A stretch of 64,000 nt of DNA from CAYNRG01 sp047973125 (GTDB lineage: Bacteria; Bacillota_I; Bacilli_A; Erysipelotrichales; Erysipelotrichaceae): NCBI GenBank assembly GCA_047973125.1, contig JBKEBK010000008.1:13271-77270 (forward strand), given 5' to 3'. Each line of letters begins with the position of its first letter. Position 1 is the stretch's first letter. Below, piece by piece: positions 36,052 through 44,202 of the stretch. The notes below the pieces were generated by a model that was given only the letters and a program-made list of their open reading frames with translations, had not been told where the DNA came from and did not search any database. The position numbers were made by a program, and so were the translations under genes.

Positions 36052-36171
36052 TTTTCTTTCCTCCTTCATACATTATAAATAAATTTAAAACCAAAATCAA
36101 CACATATGTTAAAATATTGATTTGTGAAAATTGGCGGTTTTTCACAAGAATAAATTATCATATTTAAACAT

Positions 36172-36197
36172 AAAAAAATGCCTTCTTAAAAGACATT
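36172..36197 (-). terminator. Terminator of the 36223 lipoprotein gene
   Basis: On the minus strand AATGTCTT pairs with AAGGCATT (one G-U pair) and is followed by seven Ts. Confidence 0.7.
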
Positions 36198-36222
36198 ATT
36201 TTTATTTTTTAAAATTAGATCA

Positions 36223-36426
36223 TTATGGCAACTCAGTTACCTCAACACTTATTTCATCGTCCTCAGGTAAGTCCGTTATTTCAATCTTTAATTCATCTTC
36301 TACTTCTGCAGTTTCAGTAACCTCTGGAGTTTCTGTGATTTCAGGACTCTCACTTATTTCTGTTGGTTTTTTTGACGAACAGCCAATAAGGCTTAACAGT
36401 AATAATAACAATAGTATTTTTTTCAT
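36223..36426 (-). CDS. Small lipoprotein, low-complexity
   Basis: The 67-residue protein has a clear signal, MKKILLLLLLLSLIGCSS, with lipobox LIGC. The rest is a short acidic Thr/Glu/Pro tail (ITETPEVTETAEVEDE). No folded domain is visible. GGGAGG lies six bases before the ATG and a terminator follows, so it looks expressed. It resembles the linker region of its neighbours. It may be a relic that kept only the anchor and linker, or a genuine surface spacer. Confidence 0.7.
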   Translation of the reverse strand: MKKILLLLLLLSLIGCSSKKPTEISESPEITETPEVTETAEVEDELKIEITDLPEDDEISVEVTELP

Positions 36427-36487
36427 AGACTACCTCCCTTTTTTATATTATATTTTTCAATTAGGCTTTTAGTCAAGCTATTTAATA

Positions 36488-36528
36488 AAAATTAAAACCA
36501 ACCAATGCACGAGTATACACGGTTGGTT
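36488..36528 (-). terminator. Terminator of the 36556 lipoprotein gene
   Basis: The stem AACCAACC (36497-36504) pairs with GGTTGGTT (36521-36528). On the minus strand it is followed by TTAATTTTTATT. Confidence 0.65.
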
Positions 36529-36555
36529 ATTAATTGTTAATACAATATGTTTGTA

Positions 36556-36798
36556 TTAGTTACTAGCTGCAGGTGTTTCAGTTACTACAGGAGTTTCTGT
36601 CACAACTGGTGTTTCAGTTACTTCTGGAGTTTCTGTTACAACTGGTGTTTCAGTCACTTCAGGAGTTACAGTGATTTCAGGAGTTTCTTCCACAACTGGT
36701 GTTTCAGTTACTACTGGAGTTTCTGTTACTTCTGGAGCTTTATTTGATGAGCATCCAACAAGAGCTAGAGCTAATAAAGCGAATAATATTTTTTTCAT
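36556..36798 (-). CDS. Small lipoprotein made of TETPVV repeats
   Basis: Eighty residues: signal MKKILFALLALALVGCSS with lipobox LVGC, then about ten imperfect copies of a six-residue VTETPV/VTETPE unit, ending PAASN. There is no globular domain. The leader (GGAGGAAAGAAAA before ATG) is nearly identical to that of the 36051 lipoprotein, showing common origin. Such a protein could be an unstructured, negatively charged surface tether. Its length could vary by slippage. Confidence 0.75.
   Translation of the reverse strand: MKKILFALLALALVGCSSNKAPEVTETPVVTETPVVEETPEITVTPEVTETPVVTETPEVTETPVVTETPVVTETPAASN
36565..36740 (-). repeat. 18-bp/36-bp coding tandem repeats
   Basis: Repeats of 18 bp pair up into 36-bp units encoding VTETPVVTETPE-like strings. 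They stay in frame and are prone to copy-number change. Confidence 0.8.
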
Positions 36799-36885
36799 TT
36801 TTCTTTCCTCCGAAGAACATTATATTATTAATATTTACAGATAGCAATATTTTTTTAAATTATTTTATGTGAAATATCACATACT

Positions 36886-38916
36886 TTATTTATTCTTTAA
36901 AAGTCTTATAGAATTTAAAATTGCTATTAGTGAAACTCCAACATCAGCAAAGATTGCCAACCACATACTAACAAAGCCAAAAGCTCCAAGTACAAGAACG
37001 ATTACTTTTATCCCAATAGCCCCAACAATATTTTGTTTAATTACAACAAGGGTTTCTTTTGCCTTTTTAATAGCCTTAACAATCTTTGAGATCTTATCAT
37101 CCATTAAGACAACATCACCAGCCTCAATTGCCGCATCACTGCCACAACCTCCCATTGCAACCCCAACATCAGCAAGCACTAATACCGGCGCATCATTAAT
37201 GCCATCACCGGCAAATAAAACATTACCATCCTTTTTAATGTTTTCAACAATACTAACCTTATCATGTGGTAGACACCCACTAAATACATCACTTATGCCA
37301 ACCTTTTTCGCTACATCATCAGCAACCATTTTATGATCTCCTGTGACCATGGTAACTTTATTAATGCCCATATTTCTTAAATCTTTTATATCTTCTTTTA
37401 CTCGCTCTTTTATTTCATCAACAATTACAACTGTACCAAGATACTGCTTATTTTTTGCAACATAAACTAGTGTTCCTACTTCATTTATATCTAACACTTC
37501 AATGCCATTTTGATCCATTAACTTCTTATTACCAACAATAACTTCATCATCACCAATCACAACCTTTAAGCCATAACCGGCAATTTCAGCATTTTCTTTT
37601 ACTGTTTTCTTATCAATTTCTTTACCATACTCTTTAATTATAGATAACGCAATTGGATGAGTTGAATAACTCTCAGCAATTGCAGCAAGCTTTAGTGTTT
37701 CTTGATCACCAATTACTTTAGAAACAACAAACTCTCCTTTTGTTATAGTTCCTGTTTTATCTAATACTACCTGATTTATCTTTGCTAAAGACTCTATTAC
37801 AGTACTACCCTTTACTAATACTCCATTTTTACTTAAGCCACCAATTCCTGCAAAAAATCCTAAAGGAATGCTTATAACTAAGGCACAAGGACAAGATATA
37901 ACTAAGAATGTACAAGCTCTTCTAAGAGCTTCTGAAACACTTACATCCGTAAGTAGTGGTAAGGTAATAAATAAACAAAAGGCAATAATTACAACAAATG
38001 GAGTATACCATTTTGAAAATTTAGTGATAAACTTCTCACTCTCTGATTTCTTACTACTAGTATTTTCTACTAACTCTAAAATTTTAGATACGGTACTCTC
38101 TTGTAAAACTTTTGTAGCTCTAACTTGAAGTAAGCCACTTCTATTTAAAGAACCACTCATTACCTCATCATCTACATCGACTTCTCTCTCAAGTGATTCA
38201 CCGGTTAAACTTGAGGTATCAAGCGAGCTTGATCCTTTAATTATAATACCATCAACAGCTATCCGCTCCCCAGGCTTTATTATCATAATATCACCCACAC
38301 AAATATCTTCAGCATTAACCTCTATTTCTTGATCATCTTTTAAGATAAAAGTCTTATCAGGTCTTAAATCCATTAAATCAGCAATTGACTTACGACTTTG
38401 CATAATTGCTCTTGATTGAAAATATTCTCCAACTTGATAAAACAACATTACCGCAGCTGCCTCTTTATAATCACCAATATATAAAGCCCCAACAGTTGCG
38501 ATTGCCATTAAGAAATTCTCATCAAAAAGTTTACCTTTTAAGATATTCTTAATGGCCTTAATTAATACATTTAGCCCAACAACAAGATATGCAATATAAC
38601 CACTGAGTAAACTAAGTGATCCTTCTAAGAAAATTGATCCTAAAAAGAATATTAAACCAACAAATATTATCATTAGATGTTTGTGGTTATCAAACTCTTC
38701 ATGATCATCACTATCTATCTCTTCAATTTTTATACTAGGCTCTAACTTCTTTACAAGAGAAAAAACATCCTTATCTTTTACACTACCATCATATCGCATT
38801 TTTTTATTAATGAAATCAACCTTAACATTTTTTATGCCATCAAGCTTTCCAAGAGACTCCTCAATCTTAGCAGCACAGTGCGCACAGTCTAATCCATTTA
38901 ATTTATATTGTTTCAT
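36886..38916 (-). CDS. Heavy-metal (Cd/Zn/Pb) exporting P1B-type ATPase
   Basis: An N-terminal metal-binding domain with GLDCAHC (residues 8-14) is followed by helices, the membrane CPC motif in ISCPCALVISIP, and the phosphorylation site DKTGTITKG. The TGES-type loop SSLTGESLE, the HP locus in STHPIALS and GDGINDAP also appear. The CPC plus MWLAIFADVGVSLI in the last helices fits CadA/ZntA-like Zn/Cd exporters. It starts at the ATG seven bases after GGAGG. A palindromic operator of ArsR/SmtB type lies directly upstream, but no regulator gene is adjacent. Confidence 0.93.
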   Translation of the reverse strand: MKQYKLNGLDCAHCAAKIEESLGKLDGIKNVKVDFINKKMRYDGSVKDKDVFSLVKKLEPSIKIEEIDSDDHEEFDNHKHLMIIFVGLIFFLGSIFLEGSLSLLSGYIAYLVVGLNVLIKAIKNILKGKLFDENFLMAIATVGALYIGDYKEAAAVMLFYQVGEYFQSRAIMQSRKSIADLMDLRPDKTFILKDDQEIEVNAEDICVGDIMIIKPGERIAVDGIIIKGSSSLDTSSLTGESLEREVDVDDEVMSGSLNRSGLLQVRATKVLQESTVSKILELVENTSSKKSESEKFITKFSKWYTPFVVIIAFCLFITLPLLTDVSVSEALRRACTFLVISCPCALVISIPLGFFAGIGGLSKNGVLVKGSTVIESLAKINQVVLDKTGTITKGEFVVSKVIGDQETLKLAAIAESYSTHPIALSIIKEYGKEIDKKTVKENAEIAGYGLKVVIGDDEVIVGNKKLMDQNGIEVLDINEVGTLVYVAKNKQYLGTVVIVDEIKERVKEDIKDLRNMGINKVTMVTGDHKMVADDVAKKVGISDVFSGCLPHDKVSIVENIKKDGNVLFAGDGINDAPVLVLADVGVAMGGCGSDAAIEAGDVVLMDDKISKIVKAIKKAKETLVVIKQNIVGAIGIKVIVLVLGAFGFVSMWLAIFADVGVSLIAILNSIRLLKNK

Positions 38917-38928
38917 TGTCAATCCTCC

Positions 38929-38952
38929 ATATATGAATACTTGTTCATATAT
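38929..38952 (-). promoter_or_regulatory. ArsR/SmtB-type operator upstream of the metal ATPase
   Basis: Perfect 9-bp arms, ATATATGAA and TTCATATAT, flank a 6-base spacer. The palindrome abuts the GGAGG ribosome site. It closely resembles known CzrA/CadC operators of the ATATGAAC-n-TTCATAT form. A TTGACT (38976-38981) with TATAAA (38955-38960) forms a nearby promoter. Confidence 0.7.
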
Positions 38953-38982
38953 AGTTTATATTATCAGTTCTATTAAGTCAAT

Positions 38983-39008
38983 AAAAAAGAAGAATTATTT
39001 TTCTTCTT
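38983..39008 (-). terminator. Terminator of MATE / 41-codon gene
   Basis: On the minus strand AAGAAGAA pairs with TTCTTCTT, and TTTTTTATT follows. The loop holds the stop codon of the small gene. Confidence 0.6.
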
Positions 39009-39120
39009 CATTTTTTTCTTTATCAAAATCAACCTTTTTAAGATTTTCTTTAAACTCTTTCTCAGCTGCATCTAACTTTTCAAGCAGTAAATCCAATTCT
39101 TTTTCATTTTTATTAAACAT
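38995..39120 (-). CDS. Small charged coiled-coil protein (41 residues)
   Basis: The ATG at 39120 is six bases after AAGGGGG. The frame overlaps the MATE stop by eight bases (ATGTTTAA). The product starts MFNKNEKELDLLLEKLDAAE and is highly charged, probably one amphipathic helix. The strong ribosome site, coupling and terminator make a real gene likely. No family is recognised. It might modulate the MATE pump. Confidence 0.65.
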   Translation of the reverse strand: MFNKNEKELDLLLEKLDAAEKEFKENLKKVDFDKEKNEEEK

Positions 39121-40474
39121 TTTTAACCCCCTTAAATGCATTCTTGTATGTTTTATAACATCTTGGAACAAATAAAGCCACCACTAAACACTCAGCAATC
39201 AAATAGGCATACCATACAGCATCAATTCCAAATAAGCGACCCAAGATATAAACAAGTGGTACCAGAAAGACAATCTGTCTTAAAATTGATATTACCATTC
39301 CAACTAAAGCATTTCCAAATGATTGAAATACTGTAATTAAGAAGATACATATTCCAAATCCAATAAAGCTTAATGATATTATTCTTAAAACTTCTCTTGT
39401 TGATGCCCTTAAACTATCAGAAACACTAAAGAATGAAATTAAGAAATCTGTTTGTAACCAAAATAGTATTGTTCCACAACCCATAATAACAATTACAGAA
39501 ATTAAATATTTCTTAAGAACACTAGTATATCTTTCTTCATCTTGTGCACCATAATTAAATGATAATATTGGCAGTGATCCCTGATTTAGACCAAATACTG
39601 GCATAAATACAAAAGAGCTTAACTTAAAGTAAAGACCTAAAGAAGATACCGCAACTGCTGAGTATGATACTACAACTGCATTTACTGCCATATTTGCAAA
39701 TGCACCAATGGCATTCATAATAGTAACTGGAAGTCCAATCGCATAAATTTCTTTAATTCTTTCCCACTTTAAATGAAGACCCTTAAATTGAATTTTAACT
39801 TCATGTTTACCAATTGTAGACCAAGCAGCAATAAATAACATCCCCATAATTTGACCAGCTACAGTAGCAATCGCTGCCCCCTTTATTCCCATAGCGGGAA
39901 TAAAGCCAAAACCAAAGATAAAGATTGGATCTAATATAATATTTGAAAGTGCCCCAACTATTAATGAACACATTGGAATAATGGTATTACCCTGAGACTG
40001 TAGTAATCTTTCAAAATAAATTCCTAAATATATTCCAAAGCTAAAAGTCATTACAATACTTAAATATGATTTACCCATTTCAATAATGGCAGCATCACTA
40101 GTAAATAACTTTAAGAATGGCTCAATGATTAAGAAGCCAAATATACAACATAAGATTGTATGAAAAATTGCCAACAGAAAACCTGTAGATGCCGTTTTAT
40201 TAGCCTCCTCATGATCATTTTGACCTAAGCGCCTTGCGATGATTGTTGATGTTCCAATCGCACCACCTAGTGCTAAAGATATTAAAATAATTTGCATTGG
40301 AAAAACAATGGTCATCGTAAAAACTGCTTCCTCTGAAACTCTTGATATATAAATTGTGTCTACAATATTATACAAAGACTGTATTAACATTGAAAACATT
40401 GCCGGAAGACTCATTGACATAAGTAACTTCCCTACCGGCATTGTTGCCATTTTGTTTCTTTTTATTTCTTTCAT
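39113..40474 (-). CDS. MATE family efflux transporter
   Basis: This is a 453-residue, twelve-helix membrane protein. The start MPVGKLLMSMSLPAMFSMLIQSLYNIVDTIYIS and the repeat halves (SLGLYFKLSSFVFMPVFGLNQG) fit the MATE (DinF/NorM-like) family. It probably exports drugs or metabolites by cation antiport. The substrate is unknown. A 41-codon gene is coupled to its end. The adjacent metal ATPase has its own promoter. Confidence 0.92.
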   Translation of the reverse strand: MKEIKRNKMATMPVGKLLMSMSLPAMFSMLIQSLYNIVDTIYISRVSEEAVFTMTIVFPMQIILISLALGGAIGTSTIIARRLGQNDHEEANKTASTGFLLAIFHTILCCIFGFLIIEPFLKLFTSDAAIIEMGKSYLSIVMTFSFGIYLGIYFERLLQSQGNTIIPMCSLIVGALSNIILDPIFIFGFGFIPAMGIKGAAIATVAGQIMGMLFIAAWSTIGKHEVKIQFKGLHLKWERIKEIYAIGLPVTIMNAIGAFANMAVNAVVVSYSAVAVSSLGLYFKLSSFVFMPVFGLNQGSLPILSFNYGAQDEERYTSVLKKYLISVIVIMGCGTILFWLQTDFLISFFSVSDSLRASTREVLRIISLSFIGFGICIFLITVFQSFGNALVGMVISILRQIVFLVPLVYILGRLFGIDAVWYAYLIAECLVVALFVPRCYKTYKNAFKGVKNV

Positions 40475-40537
40475 TTAAATTCTCCTAAAAATTTGTAACT
40501 TAGCTTATTATAACAAATCCACATACAAAATAGTACC

Positions 40538-41314
40538 TTATATAAAAGAAATTATTACATTAGTAAGTGATAATAAAATTAAACCAATTAAACAATAGAT
40601 ATAAATCTTTCTAACTTTATTATCACTAGATTTTAAATTTATTTTTGTTCCAATTGTTCCCCCTAATATTGCAGCAATACAAATACATAAAACTAACATT
40701 GGATCAACAATACTAAAAGATCCACTAATTGTTGCCTGTAATAATTTTGATACCTGTGAGAAAAAAATTGTCGTCAAAGAGTAAATAACGGCATCCTTCA
40801 TTGGTAGTGAGAAAAACAAGCTAAAGATTGCAATATTTATTGGTCCTCCCCCGATTCCTAAAAAAACGGCAACAGAGCCTAAAATGATACCCAACAAAAA
40901 TGTAACAACACTACTTTTAATTTTAAATGATTTTATTTTTTTCTTTTTAAGAGTATAAATAAGAGTAAGAATTAAAATTGTTGTTAAAAGAGATGATTGA
41001 ATTAATTTAATATTAGAAAAGTTATTCATAATAGAATTAAAAAAGTATTCACCAATTATACCACCAATAAATGATCCTATTGAAATTAAAATTACTTGTT
41101 GAAAATGAATTTTTATTCCTTTTTTAATTTGCTTATATAAAGATACAACACACATCACAAAAACTGCAACCGATGAATAAAGACCAATTTGTGCAGGTGT
41201 GTGAAGCCCAACTAGATCAAACATCGGCTTCATAATTACTCCACCACCAAGTCCTGTAATTGATCCTATTGTTGTTGCAAGTATGGCAACAACAGAGTAA
41301 ATAATATATACCAT
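40538..41314 (-). CDS. TauE/SafE-type sulfite exporter family permease
   Basis: The 258-residue membrane protein has the two duplicated glycine motifs of the family, GSITGLGGGVIMKPMF and LGIGGGPINIAIF, and about eight helices. Characterised members move sulfite, sulfoacetate or related anions. I start at the ATG of MVYIIYSVVA, six bases after AGGGGAT. It starts 4 bases after the upstream radical SAM gene, so they are cotranscribed. Confidence 0.9.
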   Translation of the reverse strand: MVYIIYSVVAILATTIGSITGLGGGVIMKPMFDLVGLHTPAQIGLYSSVAVFVMCVVSLYKQIKKGIKIHFQQVILISIGSFIGGIIGEYFFNSIMNNFSNIKLIQSSLLTTILILTLIYTLKKKKIKSFKIKSSVVTFLLGIILGSVAVFLGIGGGPINIAIFSLFFSLPMKDAVIYSLTTIFFSQVSKLLQATISGSFSIVDPMLVLCICIAAILGGTIGTKINLKSSDNKVRKIYIYCLIGLILLSLTNVIISFI

Positions 41315-41318
41315 AATT

Positions 41319-42413
41319 TTATCCCCTAACATTTATATTATACAATGCATTCTCTATCTCACTGTAGTTTTTATAGATTAATTCATATACAACTTTCTTA
41401 CCACACACTGCATCATCTACAAAGGTATGCCTTTGTCTTTTACATCCACCATTACATATTCCTTTGAATTTACAGTTGTAACAAATCTTTGGCAAGCTAT
41501 TTTTCTCTTTCATAAAAGACACAGCCCTTTCACCACTTAATAATTTATCAAGTGATACTTCATTTATATTACCTAGGCAATAATTATCATTTACATAGAA
41601 ATCACATGGATAAATAGAGCCATCACTCTCAACAACACATTGTAAGGAACAATTCCCACACATCCCGCATCCCATAGGATTTTGATTTCTAAAAAGTAAG
41701 ATTATATCATCAAATAAATTAATACTTGTATATATACCTTTTTTTAAATCTTGTAACCAAACATTAAATAAATCACTATAAAACTTCTTAAAATCTTTAA
41801 CACTACAACCACTACTATCTTTATTAATTAATGATAAACAAGCAATATATTGGATATAAGGAAAGTGTTCTTTCTTAAAAAAATTATAAACTTCTAAAAC
41901 TTGCTCACTCAATGATTTTGTAATAACACATAAAATATTAAAGTTTATTCCATAACGCTCTACAAGTTTTATTTTATTATATACAGTATCAAAAGATCCT
42001 GTACCAGTATTATTTAAGAAGCGATTTTTATTATGAGTTTCTCTTATGCCATCAAGAGATATTCCAATTAAGAAATTATTTTCCTTAAAAAATCGACAAA
42101 ACTCTCGATCAATTAAAATACCATTTGTTTGAAGTGAATAGGATACTAAGATATTACTCTTATTAGCATCAGCATAATTAATAAATTCTTTATAAAACTC
42201 AATACCTATTAAAAGTGGTTCACCACCTTGAAAACAGAAGGTTACATTTTTTAAATTTTTAATTAAAAAAACCTCATCTATTAATTTTTCCATAGTAGCA
42301 AAACTCATAAACTTTGCATCATTACAACTTTTAATATCTTTGTAAAAGCAATAGGTACAACTACTGTTACAAAGAGATGAAGAAGGCTTAATTAGTACAA
42401 CTAAATTTTCCAT
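41319..42413 (-). CDS. Radical SAM/SPASM protein, anaerobic sulfatase-maturase-like
   Basis: The CxxxCxxC cluster motif lies at Cys15, Cys19 and Cys22 (CNSSCTYC). The CFQGGEPLL and SLQTNG/ISLDG segments are typical of anSME-like enzymes. The C-terminal SPASM region is cysteine-rich (CGMCGNCSLQC, CDFY, CYNCKFKGICNGGC), enough for two more 4Fe-4S clusters. anSMEs make formylglycine in sulfatases. I choose the ATG nine bases after GAGGGG. Another ATG is two codons earlier. No sulfatase gene is in the window, so the target could be elsewhere or a different peptide. Confidence 0.88.
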   Translation of the reverse strand: MENLVVLIKPSSSLCNSSCTYCFYKDIKSCNDAKFMSFATMEKLIDEVFLIKNLKNVTFCFQGGEPLLIGIEFYKEFINYADANKSNILVSYSLQTNGILIDREFCRFFKENNFLIGISLDGIRETHNKNRFLNNTGTGSFDTVYNKIKLVERYGINFNILCVITKSLSEQVLEVYNFFKKEHFPYIQYIACLSLINKDSSGCSVKDFKKFYSDLFNVWLQDLKKGIYTSINLFDDIILLFRNQNPMGCGMCGNCSLQCVVESDGSIYPCDFYVNDNYCLGNINEVSLDKLLSGERAVSFMKEKNSLPKICYNCKFKGICNGGCKRQRHTFVDDAVCGKKVVYELIYKNYSEIENALYNINVRG

Positions 42414-42434
42414 AAACATTTACCCCTCTACATA

Positions 42435-42440
42435 ATTATA
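42435..42440 (-). promoter_or_regulatory. -10 box of the radical SAM-TauE operon
   Basis: The minus strand has TATAAT, 21 bases before the start. The -35 is weak. The 42483 palindrome lies 42 bases upstream. Confidence 0.4.
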
Positions 42441-42482
42441 CAAGAATTTAGAGCAAAATAAGCATTAATTTAAGTACTTTCT

Positions 42483-42504
42483 TTTGTGAAGTATACTTCA
42501 CAAA
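42483..42504. promoter_or_regulatory. 22-bp perfect palindrome between radical SAM gene and fucO
   Basis: Arms TTTGTGAAGTA and TACTTCACAAA are perfectly complementary. The half-site TTGTGAA resembles that of Rex, but the spacing is two bases longer than in canonical Rex sites. It lies in a divergent promoter region and could control both genes. Confidence 0.6.
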
Positions 42505-42565
42505 TATAAATATCATATTACTTGTATAAAATAATAGTTTTTTGATTTATTTATTTGTGAATTTA

Positions 42566-42574
42566 TGGTAAAAT
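42566..42574 (+). promoter_or_regulatory. Extended -10 promoter of fucO
   Basis: TGG followed by TAAAAT forms an extended -10, 26 bases before the start. A TTTGTGAA half-site like that of the 42483 palindrome lies at 42553-42560. Confidence 0.45.
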
Positions 42575-42600
42575 AACACCATGAAAGTGAGGCTATTAAA

Positions 42601-43749
42601 ATGGCAAACAGAATAGTAGTAAATGAAACATCTTACCACGGAAAAGGAGCGATAAATGAAATTTATGGCGAAATTAAAAGACGTGGTTTTAAAAGAGCAT
42701 TTGTCTGTACAGATGCAGATTTAGTAAAATTTAAAGTTGTAGACAAAGTTACTGATCTCCTTAAAAAAGAGGGCTTTCCATTTGTTGTATTCTCAGATGT
42801 AAAACCAAACCCAACAATTAGAAATGTAAAAGATGGAGTAGATGCATTTCATGAATCTAAAGCAGACTGCATAATTTCAGTAGGTGGTGGATCAGCAATG
42901 GACACTGCTAAAGCAATCGGTATCATTGCAACTAATCCAGATTTTCAAGATGTTAGAAGTCTTGAAGGTTTCTCACCAACAGAAAATGCTTGTATTCCAA
43001 CAATCGCAGTATCAACAACTGCTGGAACTGCAGCTGAAGTTACAATTAACTATGTAATAACTGATGAAGAAAAGAAAAGAAAATTTGTATGTGTAGATAC
43101 TCATGATATTCCCGTAGTAGCAATTGTTGATCCAGATATGACAGCAACTATGCCAAAAGGCTTAACTGCAGCAACCGGAATGGATGCTCTAACCCACGCT
43201 ATTGAAGGATATATCTCTAAGGGAGCTTGGGAGTATACTGATATGTTTCACATTAAAGCAATTGAATTAATTTCAAGATCACTTCGTGATGCATGTAATA
43301 ACACTGAAAAAGGTAGAGAAGATATGGCCTTAGCACAATATGTAACAGGAGTTGGCTTCTCAAATTGTGGACTCGGAATTGTTCACTCAATGGCTCATGC
43401 TTTAGGTGCCGTATATGATACACCACATGGTGTAGCAAATGCTATCTTGCTACCAACTGTTATGGCATATAATGCTGATGCAACTAAAGATAAATTTAAA
43501 TATATTGCTAAAGCGATGGGTGTTAAAAATACTTGTTCAATGTCAGAGGAAGAATACCGTAAAGCTGCAGTTGATGCAGTACGTCAATTATCAAGTGATG
43601 TTGGAATCCCTGCTGACTTAAAAAATATCGTTAAAGAAAAAGATTTAGACTTCCTTTGTGAATCTGCAGTAAATGATGCATGTGCTGGAAGCAATCCAAA
43701 AAATGCAACATTTGATGATATTAAAAAATTATATACTTCTCTATTATAA
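42601..43749 (+). CDS. fucO: Lactaldehyde reductase (iron-dependent alcohol dehydrogenase)
   Basis: The protein is very close to E. coli FucO along its whole length, for example EVTINYVITDEEKKRKFVCVD and TPHGVANAILLP. FucO reduces L-lactaldehyde to 1,2-propanediol with NADH. Metal ligands are Asp195, His199, His262 and His276. The NAD-binding glycines are in ISVGGGSAMD. In fermenters it is a redox-balancing step after L-fucose or L-rhamnose breakdown. No fucose isomerase or aldolase is adjacent. GTGAGG lies 8 bases from the ATG. The promoter carries a palindromic operator. Confidence 0.92.
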   Translation: MANRIVVNETSYHGKGAINEIYGEIKRRGFKRAFVCTDADLVKFKVVDKVTDLLKKEGFPFVVFSDVKPNPTIRNVKDGVDAFHESKADCIISVGGGSAMDTAKAIGIIATNPDFQDVRSLEGFSPTENACIPTIAVSTTAGTAAEVTINYVITDEEKKRKFVCVDTHDIPVVAIVDPDMTATMPKGLTAATGMDALTHAIEGYISKGAWEYTDMFHIKAIELISRSLRDACNNTEKGREDMALAQYVTGVGFSNCGLGIVHSMAHALGAVYDTPHGVANAILLPTVMAYNADATKDKFKYIAKAMGVKNTCSMSEEEYRKAAVDAVRQLSSDVGIPADLKNIVKEKDLDFLCESAVNDACAGSNPKNATFDDIKKLYTSLL

Positions 43750-43759
43750 ATATAATTTT

Positions 43760-43785
43760 AAAAACAACCAAATGGTTGTTTTTTT
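43760..43785 (+). terminator. Terminator of fucO
   Basis: The stem AAAAACAACCA (43760-43770) pairs with TGGTTGTTTTT (43773-43783), followed by Ts. Confidence 0.85.
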
Positions 43786-43959
43786 ATTAAATAAAAAAAG
43801 TCAATATAACTATCAACTTCTACATTAGATTTTAATCCCTAACATATTAATTATACCATAAAAAAAGTTAAAAAAACAGACTTGTCTTTTAACTTATTTA
43901 TAGTAAACTTAAAGTATAAAGAAGCACCCATTATAAGTAAATGTAAGGAGGTTATAATT

Positions 43960-44004
43960 ATGAGAGCAATGATGGTGGCAAGATATAAAAACGGTGATAG
44001 ATAA
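43960..44004 (+). CDS. 14-residue ORF with strong ribosome site
   Basis: The frame reads MRAMMVARYKNGDR and then stops. AAGGAGG lies 8 bases before the ATG, a better site than many genes here have. It may be a leader peptide, a tiny protein, or the start of a broken gene. Confidence 0.35.
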   Translation: MRAMMVARYKNGDR

Positions 44005-44153
44005 TAGTTTCAAGTATAGTCACATTTTAAAGCAAATTACACAAATATTGGTCTTATTAAAGACATCGATTAAATAATCAAATGTAGTAATGACTTCAAA
44101 AATGCGTTAAATAATAATCAAAAAAATATCACTCAAAGGCATTAAATATGAAT

Positions 44154-44202
44154 AAAAAAGTAAAAGGAGCATCGTAATTTGTTGCACCTTTTACTTTTTT
44201 TA
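44154..44202 (+). terminator. Very strong terminator of the orphan unit
   Basis: A 14-bp perfect stem, AAAAAAGTAAAAGG (44154-44167) with CCTTTTACTTTTTT (44187-44200), is extended inward by GCA/TGC. Both ends have A or T runs. Confidence 0.88.

Noticed and set aside
36556..36798. CRISPR-like repeat array
   Set aside because: Regular 18/36-bp repeats are present, but there are no unique spacers. The repeats keep one reading frame behind a lipoprotein signal.
36869..37336. Frame opposite the metal ATPase
   Set aside because: It is antisense to conserved P-type ATPase motifs and has no ribosome site.
42483..42504. Canonical Rex or CRP site
   Set aside because: The spacer is 6 bp between TTGTGAA arms (Rex needs about 4) and 8 bp between TGTGA arms (CRP needs 6). 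I report only a palindrome with Rex-like half-sites.
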